From: a virus
DNA length: 41,534 bases
Direction: 5' to 3' (one strand)
Virus record (IMG/VR): IMGVR_UViG_3300005537_000038
Coordinates: 1 to 41,534 of that record
Shown here: positions 21,248-30,580 of the stretch, piece by piece
Layout of the letters: each line of letters begins with the position of its first letter
How positions within the stretch are numbered: position 1 is the stretch's first letter
Notes under the pieces: generated by a model
Told to the model about the DNA's origin: nothing
The model's input: the letters and a program-made list of their open reading frames with translations, nothing else
Database searches by the model: none
Translations under genes and position numbers: made by a program

Positions 21248-23834
21248 CGAGAACGTCCTAAAAGTTGGCGCAGAATTTGATGTCGCTCCGCTGATTGCTG
21301 GAACGCAACAGGCCGGTGCGGCATTTGACAGCCTCGGGGCCAAGCTGAAACAGGTCGCTGCCGAAGCTGAAGCGTCGGGACAAACCGTAGTCGCGCAAGC
21401 AGCGCGATTTATGGCTTCTGGACTAACCGTCAAAGAAACTGCCAGCGCGCTTCAAAACTTCGGGATCAGTGCGAAGGAAGCATCGGCCGCAGCCGAAACA
21501 GCAGCCGTGGCAATCGGTGAGATGGGAGATGCCGCAGCGGCCACAGCTCCAAAGCTGGAAACAGCCGCAATCGCTACGACTGGCCTCGATCGGCAGGTAG
21601 CAAACATCACCGGACGCGCCGCAGGCGCCACTTTGGGAATGGGATTTCTTGGCGGTGCCATCGGGCGCCTCGCTGCAAGCGTTCCCGGTCTTGGCCTAGC
21701 ATTCGAGCTCGCATTGCCTGTCGCACTTCTAGCTGCGTTCATTCCCAAGATTGAAGAACTCATACACAAAGAAGAACAAGTGGCCGACGCAGAGCACGCA
21801 GTCGCAGAGGCTGCACAGAAACAGAACGATGAAATTATGAAGCTCAACGAGGAATATACCAAGCTGACAGTCGGGCCACTGGCAGCCTACGAACAAGAAT
21901 TGAGCAACATTCCCTTGCTGAGTCTCAATCTGACGAACGAAACCAAGACGTTGACTAAGGCGCTCGAAGAGGAATCTTCATGGTGGACTATCGTCCGCGC
22001 AAAGATGGAAGACTTCTTTGCGGCAAGTTCCAACGCCAAGATTACCGCCTATTCGTCGGACGATGCCGAAAAAGCGATCACCGCCATCAATGTAAAAGTC
22101 CTGCAAAACAAAGACGTGTCTGCCGCGATCAACGGAATCGAGCAGGAAATAACCAAAGCCGCGCAAGCGCAGAATGCGGAAATGCAGGAAGGGCGCTATC
22201 TTGACGCCCAACGCACCGAACTAGCAATGCGGTCACTGGAAGCTGAAAAAGAGTATCTGATCGCCCAAAAAGAAATCATCGCAGACCAGACTAAGAACAA
22301 AGCCGCTGACATCGCCAAAGAAGAACTGGATAACACGCTCAAGAGAATCCAGGCCGAGGAACGGGTACAGGAAAGCATCGCCAAAACAGCCGCAATCAAT
22401 CAAGAGGAATTGACCGGACAGAAACTTATTGCCGCTGAAGGAATGCCGCAGTTCTCAGTTGATCAAGTTGAAGCGCGTAGGGTAGCGATCAACGCAGCCC
22501 TCGAACAGGAACTCACGGACAAGGTTAATGCGGCCTATGCCTCGCTGAAAATCCAGAACGATGAACTAGACCAAGAAGCAGAGTTGTACAAGAAACAGCC
22601 GGAGAAATACGAGGAAGTTGTTCGCAAGCAGCGAGAGATCGCCGCCGCGAATTCAGCGGAAGTCGTGAACATCTACAAAACCCAAGATGAAAAGATCGCG
22701 GAGAACAACCGCGAAGCTGCGACAAAAAGACGAGACATTCTGGACAAGGAAATCGGAGACGAAATAGAAGCGGCAAAGCGCATGGCCGAATTGCAGGTAA
22801 CAGAGGCCAGAAACGCCCAAGAACAGATAACCGCCGACGAAAAGCATCAGGCCGAAGTCCGCACAGCGCAGGAAAAAGCATCCCTGTCTGGGTTGAGCGC
22901 AGGCCCGATCACGGAAGCACTTAAAGACATTTTCAACGATGAACAACTGAAAAACTACAACGCTGAATTAGAACGAATGCGAGAAGAATTTGGCGCGGTG
23001 CTGATTACGGTTGCTCCATTGAAGGCCATTCTAGCCAGCGGCGGGATTCTCACCCCGGAACAAATCGAAACGATGCGCGCTGGCGAAGAAGTTATGAAAC
23101 AGATACAGGCGACAATGGGACAAATACAGATCAAGCAAATCGAACTCAAGTCCACGATGCTGTCCTCTTGGCAGGAAATCGAACGCGCCATGCAGAACGC
23201 CATGCAGAGAGGCGCGGACACGTTCAATCAGCAATTTATCAAGATGATCTATACCGGCCAATCGTTCGCCAGGACGATGATCAACGTATGGAACAGCATG
23301 GCTGAGAATTTCATAAACGCCGTCTTGAAGATGGTCGAGCAGTGGATTGCCGCAGAGATTCTGAAACTGGCAGCGACACAGACCGCAAATCAGACCGCCA
23401 CGGCTTCATCTTTGGCGGAAAATGCGATTCAGAGACTCGATAGCGCAAAAACTGCAGCAGCGAAGGCGATGGCGAGCGTCGGATTCCCTCTTGATTTGGT
23501 TGTCGGGCCTCTGGTGTTTGCCGCGGCCCTCGCATTCAAAGAGGGCGGACTCGTTCCCGGTTCGGCCAGCACAGCGATGCCGATCATCGCGCACGGTCAA
23601 GAAATGGTTTTGCCTGCTCCGATTTCAACGGCTCTTCAGGGAGCGATTCCAGCGATTAACACATTCAATGCTTCCGTTCCAAGCGGAGGATTGAGCGCGG
23701 GCGGGAATAGGATAATTAACAATCGCGTCGCCATTCACATCAATCATCAGGGCTCCAACATGTCGCACGAGGATATGGTGAAAGCTGTGAAGATGGGCAT
23801 CCGCAAAGGCCAGATCGGAGCGGCGCGCTTCTAA
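21240..23834 (+). CDS. Tape measure protein
   Basis: An 864-residue protein, the longest of the assembly block between chaperones and tail tip, which sets tail length. It starts with GTG at 21240, eight bases before the end of the chaperone frame. Most of it is long helix and coiled coil rich in Ala, Glu, Gln and Lys. A hydrophobic segment near 135-165 (GFLGGAIGRLAASVPGLGLA) is the membrane-active part common in tape measures. The C-terminal region with SFARTMINVWNSMAENFINA and AFKEGGLVPGSASTAMPIIA HGQ motif is typical of the end of lambda-H type proteins. By the usual 1.5 angstrom per residue rule the tail would be about 130 nm, an estimate. Confidence 0.85.
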   Translation: MADENVLKVGAEFDVAPLIAGTQQAGAAFDSLGAKLKQVAAEAEASGQTVVAQAARFMASGLTVKETASALQNFGISAKEASAAAETAAVAIGEMGDAAAATAPKLETAAIATTGLDRQVANITGRAAGATLGMGFLGGAIGRLAASVPGLGLAFELALPVALLAAFIPKIEELIHKEEQVADAEHAVAEAAQKQNDEIMKLNEEYTKLTVGPLAAYEQELSNIPLLSLNLTNETKTLTKALEEESSWWTIVRAKMEDFFAASSNAKITAYSSDDAEKAITAINVKVLQNKDVSAAINGIEQEITKAAQAQNAEMQEGRYLDAQRTELAMRSLEAEKEYLIAQKEIIADQTKNKAADIAKEELDNTLKRIQAEERVQESIAKTAAINQEELTGQKLIAAEGMPQFSVDQVEARRVAINAALEQELTDKVNAAYASLKIQNDELDQEAELYKKQPEKYEEVVRKQREIAAANSAEVVNIYKTQDEKIAENNREAATKRRDILDKEIGDEIEAAKRMAELQVTEARNAQEQITADEKHQAEVRTAQEKASLSGLSAGPITEALKDIFNDEQLKNYNAELERMREEFGAVLITVAPLKAILASGGILTPEQIETMRAGEEVMKQIQATMGQIQIKQIELKSTMLSSWQEIERAMQNAMQRGADTFNQQFIKMIYTGQSFARTMINVWNSMAENFINAVLKMVEQWIAAEILKLAATQTANQTATASSLAENAIQRLDSAKTAAAKAMASVGFPLDLVVGPLVFAAALAFKEGGLVPGSASTAMPIIAHGQEMVLPAPISTALQGAIPAINTFNASVPSGGLSAGGNRIINNRVAIHINHQGSNMSHEDMVKAVKMGIRKGQIGAARF

Positions 23835-24739
23835 TGTCCAATTCAATCTATCCGACAGTGAAAGGTCTGACTTGGACGGTCACGAAGACGCCGAAGTTTA
23901 ATTCCATCGTTCAGACTGCCGCAAACATGGCGGAAGTCAGAATCGCTCAGTCTCAGAACCCGATCTGGACGTGGCAACTTATCTACGAATATCTCTACGA
24001 TAATTACTACAGCCCGAACAATACACAGCCCTATTCTCCGCAGACTGACCTCAGAGAATTGATGGGCTTCTGGCTCGAACATCAAGGGCAGTACGACGAT
24101 TTCCTTTTTGACGATCCTTCAGACGACTGGATCGGGCCGCAGATTTGGAAAGCGCGATGGGATTTCAATCCAGCTCAAATCATCATAGATTCCGCCGGGC
24201 ACGCGCAAAAGTGGAGCGGTGGAATAACCGGATTGACGATTCCAACTTTCAATCACAGCGGAGGCAGCGTTTCGGACGGCACCGGCTCATGGGCAGATCA
24301 GGGAGTCTTCCCCGGCAACACGGCGCAATATCTGGACACGATCAACGATGGGATGCCGACGCCGACTTACTACTCACCCATTCAAAGGAACATGGGGAGC
24401 CTCTTCCAAGAGGACGTGACGGATCTGAATACCAGCATCAATCCTCTGCGAGTCTGGGCCGGAGGGACGCTTAAAACGCCATCGGTGGACTATACCGTAG
24501 CGGGGCCAGGGCTTTCGATTCCCGGTTATGCGTACTCTGGGCTCTATCTCGACTGGGGTGCATCGGCGCCAGCTTCTCCGGTCACGATAGCCTGTAACTT
24601 CTACTTCCGGGTCAGATTTGCCAGTGACAGCCAAGACTTCGAACAGTTTATGCAGCAGTTATGGACAATCGGCGGCGGTGGCGGGAAGAACGGCAGCGGC
24701 ACGCTAGAACTCATCACAGCGCGCCCAGCGACGGCGTAG
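23834..24739 (+). CDS. DUF2460-like distal tail protein
   Basis: A 301-residue protein with a TAATG overlap to the tape measure. The N-terminal half matches DUF2460 (TIGR02217) tail proteins: YPTVKGLTWTVTKTPKFNS, then FWLEHQGQYDDFLFDDPSDD at about 76-95, where F-x-x-H-x-G-x-x-x-x-F-x-F-x-D-P is the family block. The C-terminal FYFRVRFASDSQDFEQFMQQ is the other conserved part. The middle, about 130-225, is an inserted beta-rich stretch. It forms a ring at the tail end where the hub docks. The next three genes (DUF2163-like, NlpC/P60, tail tip) are the usual companions of DUF2460, which makes the call firm. Confidence 0.8.
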   Translation: MSNSIYPTVKGLTWTVTKTPKFNSIVQTAANMAEVRIAQSQNPIWTWQLIYEYLYDNYYSPNNTQPYSPQTDLRELMGFWLEHQGQYDDFLFDDPSDDWIGPQIWKARWDFNPAQIIIDSAGHAQKWSGGITGLTIPTFNHSGGSVSDGTGSWADQGVFPGNTAQYLDTINDGMPTPTYYSPIQRNMGSLFQEDVTDLNTSINPLRVWAGGTLKTPSVDYTVAGPGLSIPGYAYSGLYLDWGASAPASPVTIACNFYFRVRFASDSQDFEQFMQQLWTIGGGGGKNGSGTLELITARPATA

Positions 24740-24746
24740 GGCGCTT

Positions 24747-24863
24747 CTAGCGGTTCTGGTATCTATAGATGGCTATCTTCACAACGCAGGCCAGCAGCCC
24801 GGCTACTATTAGCGCTGCCACGATGTTGTGAGCGATGCCAGCAAGATTTAAGTCGAAGGGCAT
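24747..24863 (-). CDS. Tiny single-span membrane protein, antisense
   Basis: A 38-residue ORF on the minus strand in the only sizeable gap of the tail module: it starts MPFDLNLAGIAHN, then has one hydrophobic span (IVAALIVAGLLACVVKIAI) and a basic tail (YRYQNR). The order soluble head, span, positive tail is what small phage membrane proteins look like. No strong ribosome site is visible before the ATG. Direction is opposite to all neighbours within 10 kb. It could be a holin-like or superinfection factor; function unknown. Confidence 0.45.
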   Translation of the reverse strand: MPFDLNLAGIAHNIVAALIVAGLLACVVKIAIYRYQNR

Positions 24864-24917
24864 GGTCAGAGAGTGCGCTCTTGCGGAATGGCTGTCAAGC
24901 GAACGGAAGGCGAACGA

Positions 24918-24933
24918 CGTTCCACGTGGAACA
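24918..24933 (+). promoter_or_regulatory. parS-like palindrome
   Basis: CGTTCCACGTGGAACA at 24918-24933 contains a perfect 14-bp palindrome (24919-24932). It matches the bacterial ParB-binding consensus TGTTNCACGTGNAACA at all fixed positions but the first. It lies in the non-coding gap between the distal tail and hub genes, 14 bases before the hub ATG. The gap 24740-24946 holds only this site and the antisense membrane ORF. Confidence 0.55.
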
Positions 24934-24946
24934 TCTAAAGTAAAAC

Positions 24947-26098
24947 ATGAGACAAGTCCTCAGCGGAAGCGGAGTTGATACCACGGCGACGGTCGCGGCC
25001 TATCTTGCGGCCGGAAATAAGTTCAAGCTGGCCGATATTTACCTGATTGGCGACTACGACGACCCGCAGGCCGTACGGCTGACGAATTGGGAAGCTCCGC
25101 TTGACTACCCCATTTGGGGCAAATTCCTGCCCGCAGTGGTCACCCGCGGCGACATCGAATCGAAGATCGGCCTCGAAGTATCAGACCTCGAGATCAACTG
25201 GACTCCGGTGCTTTCAATCCCTACCCAGAGCATCGCGACGGCAAACCCCTACCAGCTTGCTCAAATCGGATTCTTTGACAACAAGCTCGTCAGATGTTGG
25301 ACGGTGTTCATGCCGACGCCCGGGGATGCAAATACTTATGGGGCTTGCGCGATGTTCGGGGGGCGGATCGGGCAGACAGAAGTTAAGCGAGGGAATATCA
25401 AGTTCACCGTAAACAGTTTCCTCGATGTTGTGAACGAAATGGTGCCGACGCAGGTTATCGAACTGAACAACGCAACGGCAGGATATGCCGGAGCCACACC
25501 GCCGCCAGGAGTGGCGTCAGTCCCTCAATTCGATGTGATAGCAGGCAGTACGCCAAGCGTCATCATCGGGGATGAGACTGGCCCGAACGCTCATCACATC
25601 TATGGCGAGAACGCGATGCGCGGATGGTTTCTGGTATTTAACGGCGGCGGCTCTTCGACTCTCTCTCGCCAACTGGCACGGATTGTCTCAAACATCAAAG
25701 TGACCTTTGGAAGTTTTCACTACAACCAGATCACACTATATGAGCCTCTGCCGTGGGCGCCGACTCCGGGGGATGACACTTTTTACGTGAGTGCCTCTTC
25801 TCCGGTGAATGCCGGTGCCGTGCAGACTGCGACACTCAACGCGGCAGGTTCAGGCTATACCGCTGGTGACCTCTTGACTGTCACCGGAGGCGGCGGTTCG
25901 GATATGACGATTCAGGTGATTACGATTGGCGGCGGGGGAGCCGTGGCCACGTATTCAATCGTTGACCCCGGCACAGGTTACCAAGCAACAACAGGGGCCG
26001 CGACGTCGGGCGGCAGCGGGGCAGGGGCGACGTTTGATCTTGTGGTCTATCCCACGACCGGATTCCCCTACGTTCCGGCTCCGAACACGGCGCTCTGA
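24947..26098 (+). CDS. DUF2163-like baseplate hub protein
   Basis: A 383-residue protein in the slot of the BR0599/DUF2163 family, between the DUF2460 tail protein and the NlpC/P60 hydrolase. The N-terminal part with FKLADIYLIGDYDDPQAVRL and ALRLTNWEAPLDY-like strands, then IESKIGLEVSDLEINWTPVL and VKRGNIKFTVNSFLDVVNEM fits this hub component. The C-terminal about 100 residues differ: a Gly-rich, two-unit repeat with SGYTAGDLLTVTGGGGSDMT and DPGTGYQATTGAATSGGSGA that resembles exposed binding loops of phage adhesins. No signal peptide. ATG at 24947 has no clear ribosome site. Ends in a TGATG overlap with the hydrolase gene. Confidence 0.7.
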   Translation: MRQVLSGSGVDTTATVAAYLAAGNKFKLADIYLIGDYDDPQAVRLTNWEAPLDYPIWGKFLPAVVTRGDIESKIGLEVSDLEINWTPVLSIPTQSIATANPYQLAQIGFFDNKLVRCWTVFMPTPGDANTYGACAMFGGRIGQTEVKRGNIKFTVNSFLDVVNEMVPTQVIELNNATAGYAGATPPPGVASVPQFDVIAGSTPSVIIGDETGPNAHHIYGENAMRGWFLVFNGGGSSTLSRQLARIVSNIKVTFGSFHYNQITLYEPLPWAPTPGDDTFYVSASSPVNAGAVQTATLNAAGSGYTAGDLLTVTGGGGSDMTIQVITIGGGGAVATYSIVDPGTGYQATTGAATSGGSGAGATFDLVVYPTTGFPYVPAPNTAL

Positions 26099-26553
26099 TG
26101 GATCACCGCGCGCAGATAGTCTCTGAGGCTAGAAGCTGGATCGGAACTCCGTACGTCATCCGGGCTCGCGTGAAGGGCGCGGGATGTGATTGTGGATCGC
26201 TTTTGATGTCAATCGGTGTGAACGCAGGGATGATTGACGACTTTGAACTTGAAACCTATTCGATAGATTGCTGGCAGCATTGGAGCGATGAGAAATATCT
26301 TAGGGCCGTCATGCGGAATACGGAGAAGGTGCTCGAGGGCGTGGCGTACAAAACGACAGTCATCCGGCCAGGCTGCTTGATTCTGACAAGGACTCCAAGC
26401 GCGAAATTCTTCAATCACGGAGCCATCGTCACCGATTGGCCGAAGATCGTCCATGCGGTGACACCTCAAGTCGAAGAAGTGGATGCGACGAAACACTGGC
26501 TCTGGGCCTATCGGCCTATTGCGGCCTTTGATTTTAACCGGGTGAACCAATGA
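26098..26553 (+). CDS. NlpC/P60 family cell-wall hydrolase (tail-associated)
   Basis: A 151-residue cysteine peptidase of the type found beside tail-tip genes (phage cell wall peptidase, lambda K-like). The N-terminal SEARSWIGTPYVIRARVKGA is the family start, the catalytic Cys is in CDCGSLL (probably Cys32), and the His is in FNHGAIV (His107), followed by KIVHAV. It would open peptidoglycan during DNA entry from the tail tip. Length is normal. It starts in a TGATG overlap with the hub gene and ends in an ATGA overlap with the tail-tip gene. Confidence 0.8.
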   Translation: MDHRAQIVSEARSWIGTPYVIRARVKGAGCDCGSLLMSIGVNAGMIDDFELETYSIDCWQHWSDEKYLRAVMRNTEKVLEGVAYKTTVIRPGCLILTRTPSAKFFNHGAIVTDWPKIVHAVTPQVEEVDATKHWLWAYRPIAAFDFNRVNQ

Positions 26554-29500
26554 TCGGCGGAAAGTCTAATGCCTGGCAGAGAGCCTACCTCGCTGGAATT
26601 CAGGCGCAGACTTCTGTTTATGGAGCGACGATTCCGGTCTACTACGGACGCATGCGCGGCTCTCCGCTGCTGATCTGGCAGAACGGGCTTCGCAAAGGTG
26701 CAGGACTTTCGCAGAAGAAGGGCAAGAAAAAAGGCTCGCCGAACTTCGTCGAGAACGTAGATTTCCTTTTGGGCCATAACCCGATAGCAGGAGCACTTCA
26801 ATTCTGGTACAACAACGCCAAACTAACACTCGATTTCAAAAGCCAGCGCTCGTTGATGTCTTTGCATTCCCCACCCAACGCAACAGGTTATGTCACCGTC
26901 ACAGACCCGAACTTTTATTTCGTTGTGGGCGTCACCGCGGAAGTCGATCTCTCTGGAACCTTCAACGATTACGGCGGGCCTGGATCGGTGCCTTACAGCG
27001 GGACTTATGATACGCCTCTCTGGAATGTGAACTATGCTGGCCCAGATCCGACTTCACAAAATGGGTATCGGGAATACCCAGCCACTTATCAGTGGTTCCC
27101 CTATTCAGGGCCTACGGTAGTTTTTCCTGCTTCCGTCCCTTATCTTTCCGGCTGGACTGGTTACGTCACGGTTTATTACGCAGCCCTGGCACCGAATACT
27201 TTTCATCTTGCGTACAAAGGAAAAGACGGTTCAGACGTTCCGATCACAGCTCTGAGACTTGCTTTTGAATCTCAACTCGGTGGTGGAACTGAATTCGCAA
27301 ATTACCCAACCCAGCGAATCATCTATCCCGAATACGCAGGGATGGAATCCTCAGACTTTGATATGGGTTCAAGCGGTGTAGCTGCAGCTACCTTGCCAGA
27401 AATCATGGGAATGTTCCCGGTCTGGCCGACAGGTGACTGCGATTATTCCGACATGATCGAAGACGTTTTCAAGAGCGGGCCCGCGCAGGCTGGCACAGGA
27501 GCGGCGGTAGGATACGGTGACATTCATCATGGTTTGGGATGTCTTGATTTCCCCGGACTCATCCAAAAGAAAGTTTTGGCCGGAAGCGTAAATCCTTGGT
27601 TCAGCAAGATCACCTATGATCTAAAAAACACCGCAGGGAATTATCTGTTTGTGATGGTGTCGCAAAGCACAGTCGGAGTCGGCGCGCTCGGAATCACTGA
27701 CACGGCCGGCAACTCTTGGACGCCGCTGATACCTGGCTCACCCCATGAATGGCAAGTCTGGTATTGCGTTTCCAACGGCGGCGGTGGTTCGGCCATTGAT
27801 GCAAGTCTGAACGAATTAAGCTTCTCGAACTACGACCGCTTTATGAACATCGAGATTTTCGAAGTCGGTGGACTCGATACGATTGATGCGACAAGCGTGA
27901 AGCAAGGGACTGGTGGAGTCTATTCGGATTCGATCACGACTACGAACAAAGTCGGGCAACCCGCGATCATCTTTTCGTTCGTGCTCCTGCCCGGAAACGG
28001 AACAGGCTCGCTCACTGACCCACCATTTCACTGGGAAATTGTCTCGCAGATATTTCCGAACAAAGCAATTTCGACCGGCTTCAACGCTTTGAGTCAGTAC
28101 AACACGAAATTCCCGAATACATATTCGATTACTTATCCGAGTTTCGGTGCTGGCGATTGGACTGGCATCCTCGTCGCGATGAAGAATTCTCAACCGAACA
28201 CTTTCACATCGCCACTTGGAAACATCCTCGACGACACGACCATGCAACAGATGCGGACTCAGAACCGGGCGTATGGTCTCTATGGCTCTTTGTTCATGGA
28301 CTCGCAGAAAAAGGCTTCGGACTGGCTAAAGGAATTCTATCGGGCAGGAAATGCCGCCCCGGTGTGGTCTGGATTCTCGCTGAAGTCAATTCCTTATGCC
28401 GAACAGAGTTTTGCCGGAAATGGAGCCGTCTATATTTCTCCGACAGCATCGGGGCCGGTGGCGAACATCACCGAATCAGACTTCATTGCAGAGGGCGGCG
28501 ATCCCCCGGTGACGATCACTCGGAAGGCACAAGTCGATTCTCCGAACCTTCAGCAAATTCAATATCCGAATCGAGAGGCCGACTATAACAATACAGTAGC
28601 TTCAGAGCCGGACAACGGTTCGATGTCTCTCTATGGGACTCGGAAGGATTCGCCGGAAGTCTTTGCCTCGATCACTGAAACCGTCGTAGCCAGAGCCATC
28701 TTGGGAATCAAGATTCGCGAGACGAACATCATCCGCAATTCGTACTCTTTCAAGTTACAAGGCAAGTGGGCGCTTCTTGAGGCGATGGATCTGATAACAA
28801 TCCCGATCCAGTCCACCATGCCCGCAACGAATCTGAATCAGCCCTTCGCAGGAACGATTCCGATTCGGCTCACCAGTGTCAAAGTGAATTCAAATTATGA
28901 AGTGGAATGTGAAGCGGAACCTTTCATCTATGGCCTTCGTTCTCCGCAGACGTTGACCGTCACAACCCCGAACGGGAATCAGCCGCAATTTGGTGCCGAT
29001 CCCGGCAGTGTGAATACCCCAATCATCTTCCAAGCACCGCCGAAACTTTCAGGAACGAATAACCTGAATGATCTCTGGTTTGTGATCTCCGGGGCTTCTG
29101 CCGCTTACGGCGGGTGTGTGGCTTACATTTCAACCGATGGAGGTTCAAGCTACAACCAACTCGGGCCCAACGGTGGAATCATTCAGGGCAACGCGACGAC
29201 AGGAGTGACTGTGGGCGATTGGCCGGCACACGCCGACCCGGACATGGCCGATAATCTGACGGTCGATCTCACGGAATCTTTGGGAGAACTGGCTTCATAC
29301 TCCGTCGATGATGAAAACAATTTTGTGTACCCATGCTATGTCGAAGGCGGTGCGTCTGGAATTCCTTACGAATTGATGGCCTATGCCGTTGCAGACCTTT
29401 TGTCTCCGTATAACTACGAACTGATGGCGACAGGCACAGGAAACGAATTAAGAAGGGCAGTTTGGGGGATGCCGACCGTCGGGGCCGGAGTCGATCATCC

Positions 29501-29747
29501 TAACGGCTCAAGATTTGCTTTCCTCGATCCGAACAATCCGAATGCGGCAGGCATTTTGCGAATCCCGATTGATCCTACTTGGATCGGCAAAACTCTTTAT
29601 TTCAAATTCACGGCTTTCAATCAAACAGGCGCAGGAGTGCAGTCACTCTCCGATGCGACGGCTTACACCTACACACCGACAGATACGCCGGGATGCGTCA
29701 ATTCAGCCGGAGCCACACCGGGAGTCTTTTTGGTGAATGAGACATGA
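26550..29747 (+). CDS. Large tail-tip / central fibre protein (gpJ-like)
   Basis: A 1065-residue protein. The N-terminal QRAYLAGIQAQTSVYGATIP and VYYGRMRGSPLLIWQNGLRK are the standard opening of phage tail-tip proteins that follow an NlpC/P60 gene. The part about 660-790 with TITRKAQVDSPNLQQIQYPN, SMSLYGTRKDSPEVFASITE and FKLQGKWALLEAMDLITIPI is the conserved tail-tip core. Between about 345 and 545 an unrelated beta-sandwich-like insert (DYDLKNTAGNYLFVMVS-type strands, AGNSWTPLIPG) interrupts it; that and the C-terminal third, which has FnIII-like and beta-rich parts, probably contact the cell surface. It joins the tube to the fibres and is the best receptor-recognition candidate. Start and stop overlap the neighbours (ATGA). 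Confidence 0.8.
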   Translation: MIGGKSNAWQRAYLAGIQAQTSVYGATIPVYYGRMRGSPLLIWQNGLRKGAGLSQKKGKKKGSPNFVENVDFLLGHNPIAGALQFWYNNAKLTLDFKSQRSLMSLHSPPNATGYVTVTDPNFYFVVGVTAEVDLSGTFNDYGGPGSVPYSGTYDTPLWNVNYAGPDPTSQNGYREYPATYQWFPYSGPTVVFPASVPYLSGWTGYVTVYYAALAPNTFHLAYKGKDGSDVPITALRLAFESQLGGGTEFANYPTQRIIYPEYAGMESSDFDMGSSGVAAATLPEIMGMFPVWPTGDCDYSDMIEDVFKSGPAQAGTGAAVGYGDIHHGLGCLDFPGLIQKKVLAGSVNPWFSKITYDLKNTAGNYLFVMVSQSTVGVGALGITDTAGNSWTPLIPGSPHEWQVWYCVSNGGGGSAIDASLNELSFSNYDRFMNIEIFEVGGLDTIDATSVKQGTGGVYSDSITTTNKVGQPAIIFSFVLLPGNGTGSLTDPPFHWEIVSQIFPNKAISTGFNALSQYNTKFPNTYSITYPSFGAGDWTGILVAMKNSQPNTFTSPLGNILDDTTMQQMRTQNRAYGLYGSLFMDSQKKASDWLKEFYRAGNAAPVWSGFSLKSIPYAEQSFAGNGAVYISPTASGPVANITESDFIAEGGDPPVTITRKAQVDSPNLQQIQYPNREADYNNTVASEPDNGSMSLYGTRKDSPEVFASITETVVARAILGIKIRETNIIRNSYSFKLQGKWALLEAMDLITIPIQSTMPATNLNQPFAGTIPIRLTSVKVNSNYEVECEAEPFIYGLRSPQTLTVTTPNGNQPQFGADPGSVNTPIIFQAPPKLSGTNNLNDLWFVISGASAAYGGCVAYISTDGGSSYNQLGPNGGIIQGNATTGVTVGDWPAHADPDMADNLTVDLTESLGELASYSVDDENNFVYPCYVEGGASGIPYELMAYAVADLLSPYNYELMATGTGNELRRAVWGMPTVGAGVDHPNGSRFAFLDPNNPNAAGILRIPIDPTWIGKTLYFKFTAFNQTGAGVQSLSDATAYTYTPTDTPGCVNSAGATPGVFLVNET

Positions 29748-30580
29748 GCGCGCCGACTCCGACAAATATAGACTTCAGCGATTCGACTCCACCGGCGCCG
29801 CCAGGTCGCATCAACGTCGAATGGCTGGCAAGCTCGCCCGTTCCGATCACCGTCAATTTGAATGGCGTTGATACAGTTCTGCAATTCCGCAAACTCTCTG
29901 CCAGCGTTCCGAATCCAGGTTCGCCTGGTGGTGGGACTTTGGCTGTCTTTGAGATTCCGATCACCGCTACTTATGCAGGCAATTTCACGGTTGCTCACGG
30001 TCTGACCTCGACGCCTTCTTTCGTGATTGTGCAGATGGAATCTGGAGGCAACATCTGGCTTCAGACTCCGGGCTTTGATGGAACGAACTTATATCTCACA
30101 GCTTCCGATGCTGGAGTCTCAGGAACGGCAGTTTGTTTTATGGCTCTGCCCGATGCAGTGATTCCGATCTCGCCCATCTATACCGGAGATTTTTCCCTTC
30201 CTCACGGCCTCGGAGCGACACCAGCCTTAGCTCTTGTGCAAATGACTTCTGGCGGGTCTATTTGGTTTCAAACGGTGCCTTACGACGCAACAGATGTAAA
30301 CCTTGTAGCTTCCGATGTTGGCGTCTCAGGAATTGTTTATGTCTGGCTGCACATGCCGACGATCACTGTCGTCACTTCAGCACAAATTCCTTTGGCACCA
30401 AGCGCGCCTGGAAACTTCACCGTAGCCCACGGGCTCGGCAAAACCCCGACTCTGGTTATAATCCGAATGTCATCTGGTGGTTCGATCTGGCTCCAGGAAC
30501 CGCCTTATGATGCAAGCGATCTCTATTTAGTAGCTTCCGATGCAGGAGTAACAGGAGAGGCTGAAGTATGGACAAGCTAA
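29744..30580 (+). CDS. Tail fibre protein with three tandem repeats
   Basis: A 278-residue protein after the tail tip. Residues about 78-132, 147-202 and 222-276 are three copies of a roughly 55-residue unit whose pattern is GNFTVAHGLxxTP, VxMxSGGxIWxQ, PxDxxxxxLxASDxGV. In copy 2 the first block is GDFSLPHGLGATP. Proteins of this sort usually trimerise into a fibre shaft or form a receptor-binding tip; the HGL-Gly-Gly-Ile-Trp pattern resembles discoidin-like or lectin repeats. The first 70 residues (PTPTNIDFSDSTPPAPPGRI) are Pro-rich and probably dock to the tail tip. No signal peptide. The ATG overlaps the tail-tip stop, and the end overlaps the next gene by 13 bases. Confidence 0.65.
   Translation: MSAPTPTNIDFSDSTPPAPPGRINVEWLASSPVPITVNLNGVDTVLQFRKLSASVPNPGSPGGGTLAVFEIPITATYAGNFTVAHGLTSTPSFVIVQMESGGNIWLQTPGFDGTNLYLTASDAGVSGTAVCFMALPDAVIPISPIYTGDFSLPHGLGATPALALVQMTSGGSIWFQTVPYDATDVNLVASDVGVSGIVYVWLHMPTITVVTSAQIPLAPSAPGNFTVAHGLGKTPTLVIIRMSSGGSIWLQEPPYDASDLYLVASDAGVTGEAEVWTS

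Noticed and set aside
24760-24830. Short plus-strand ORF MAIFTTQASSPATI...
   Set aside because: Only about 17 codons, no ribosome site, and its codons are better explained as the reverse of the membrane ORF.
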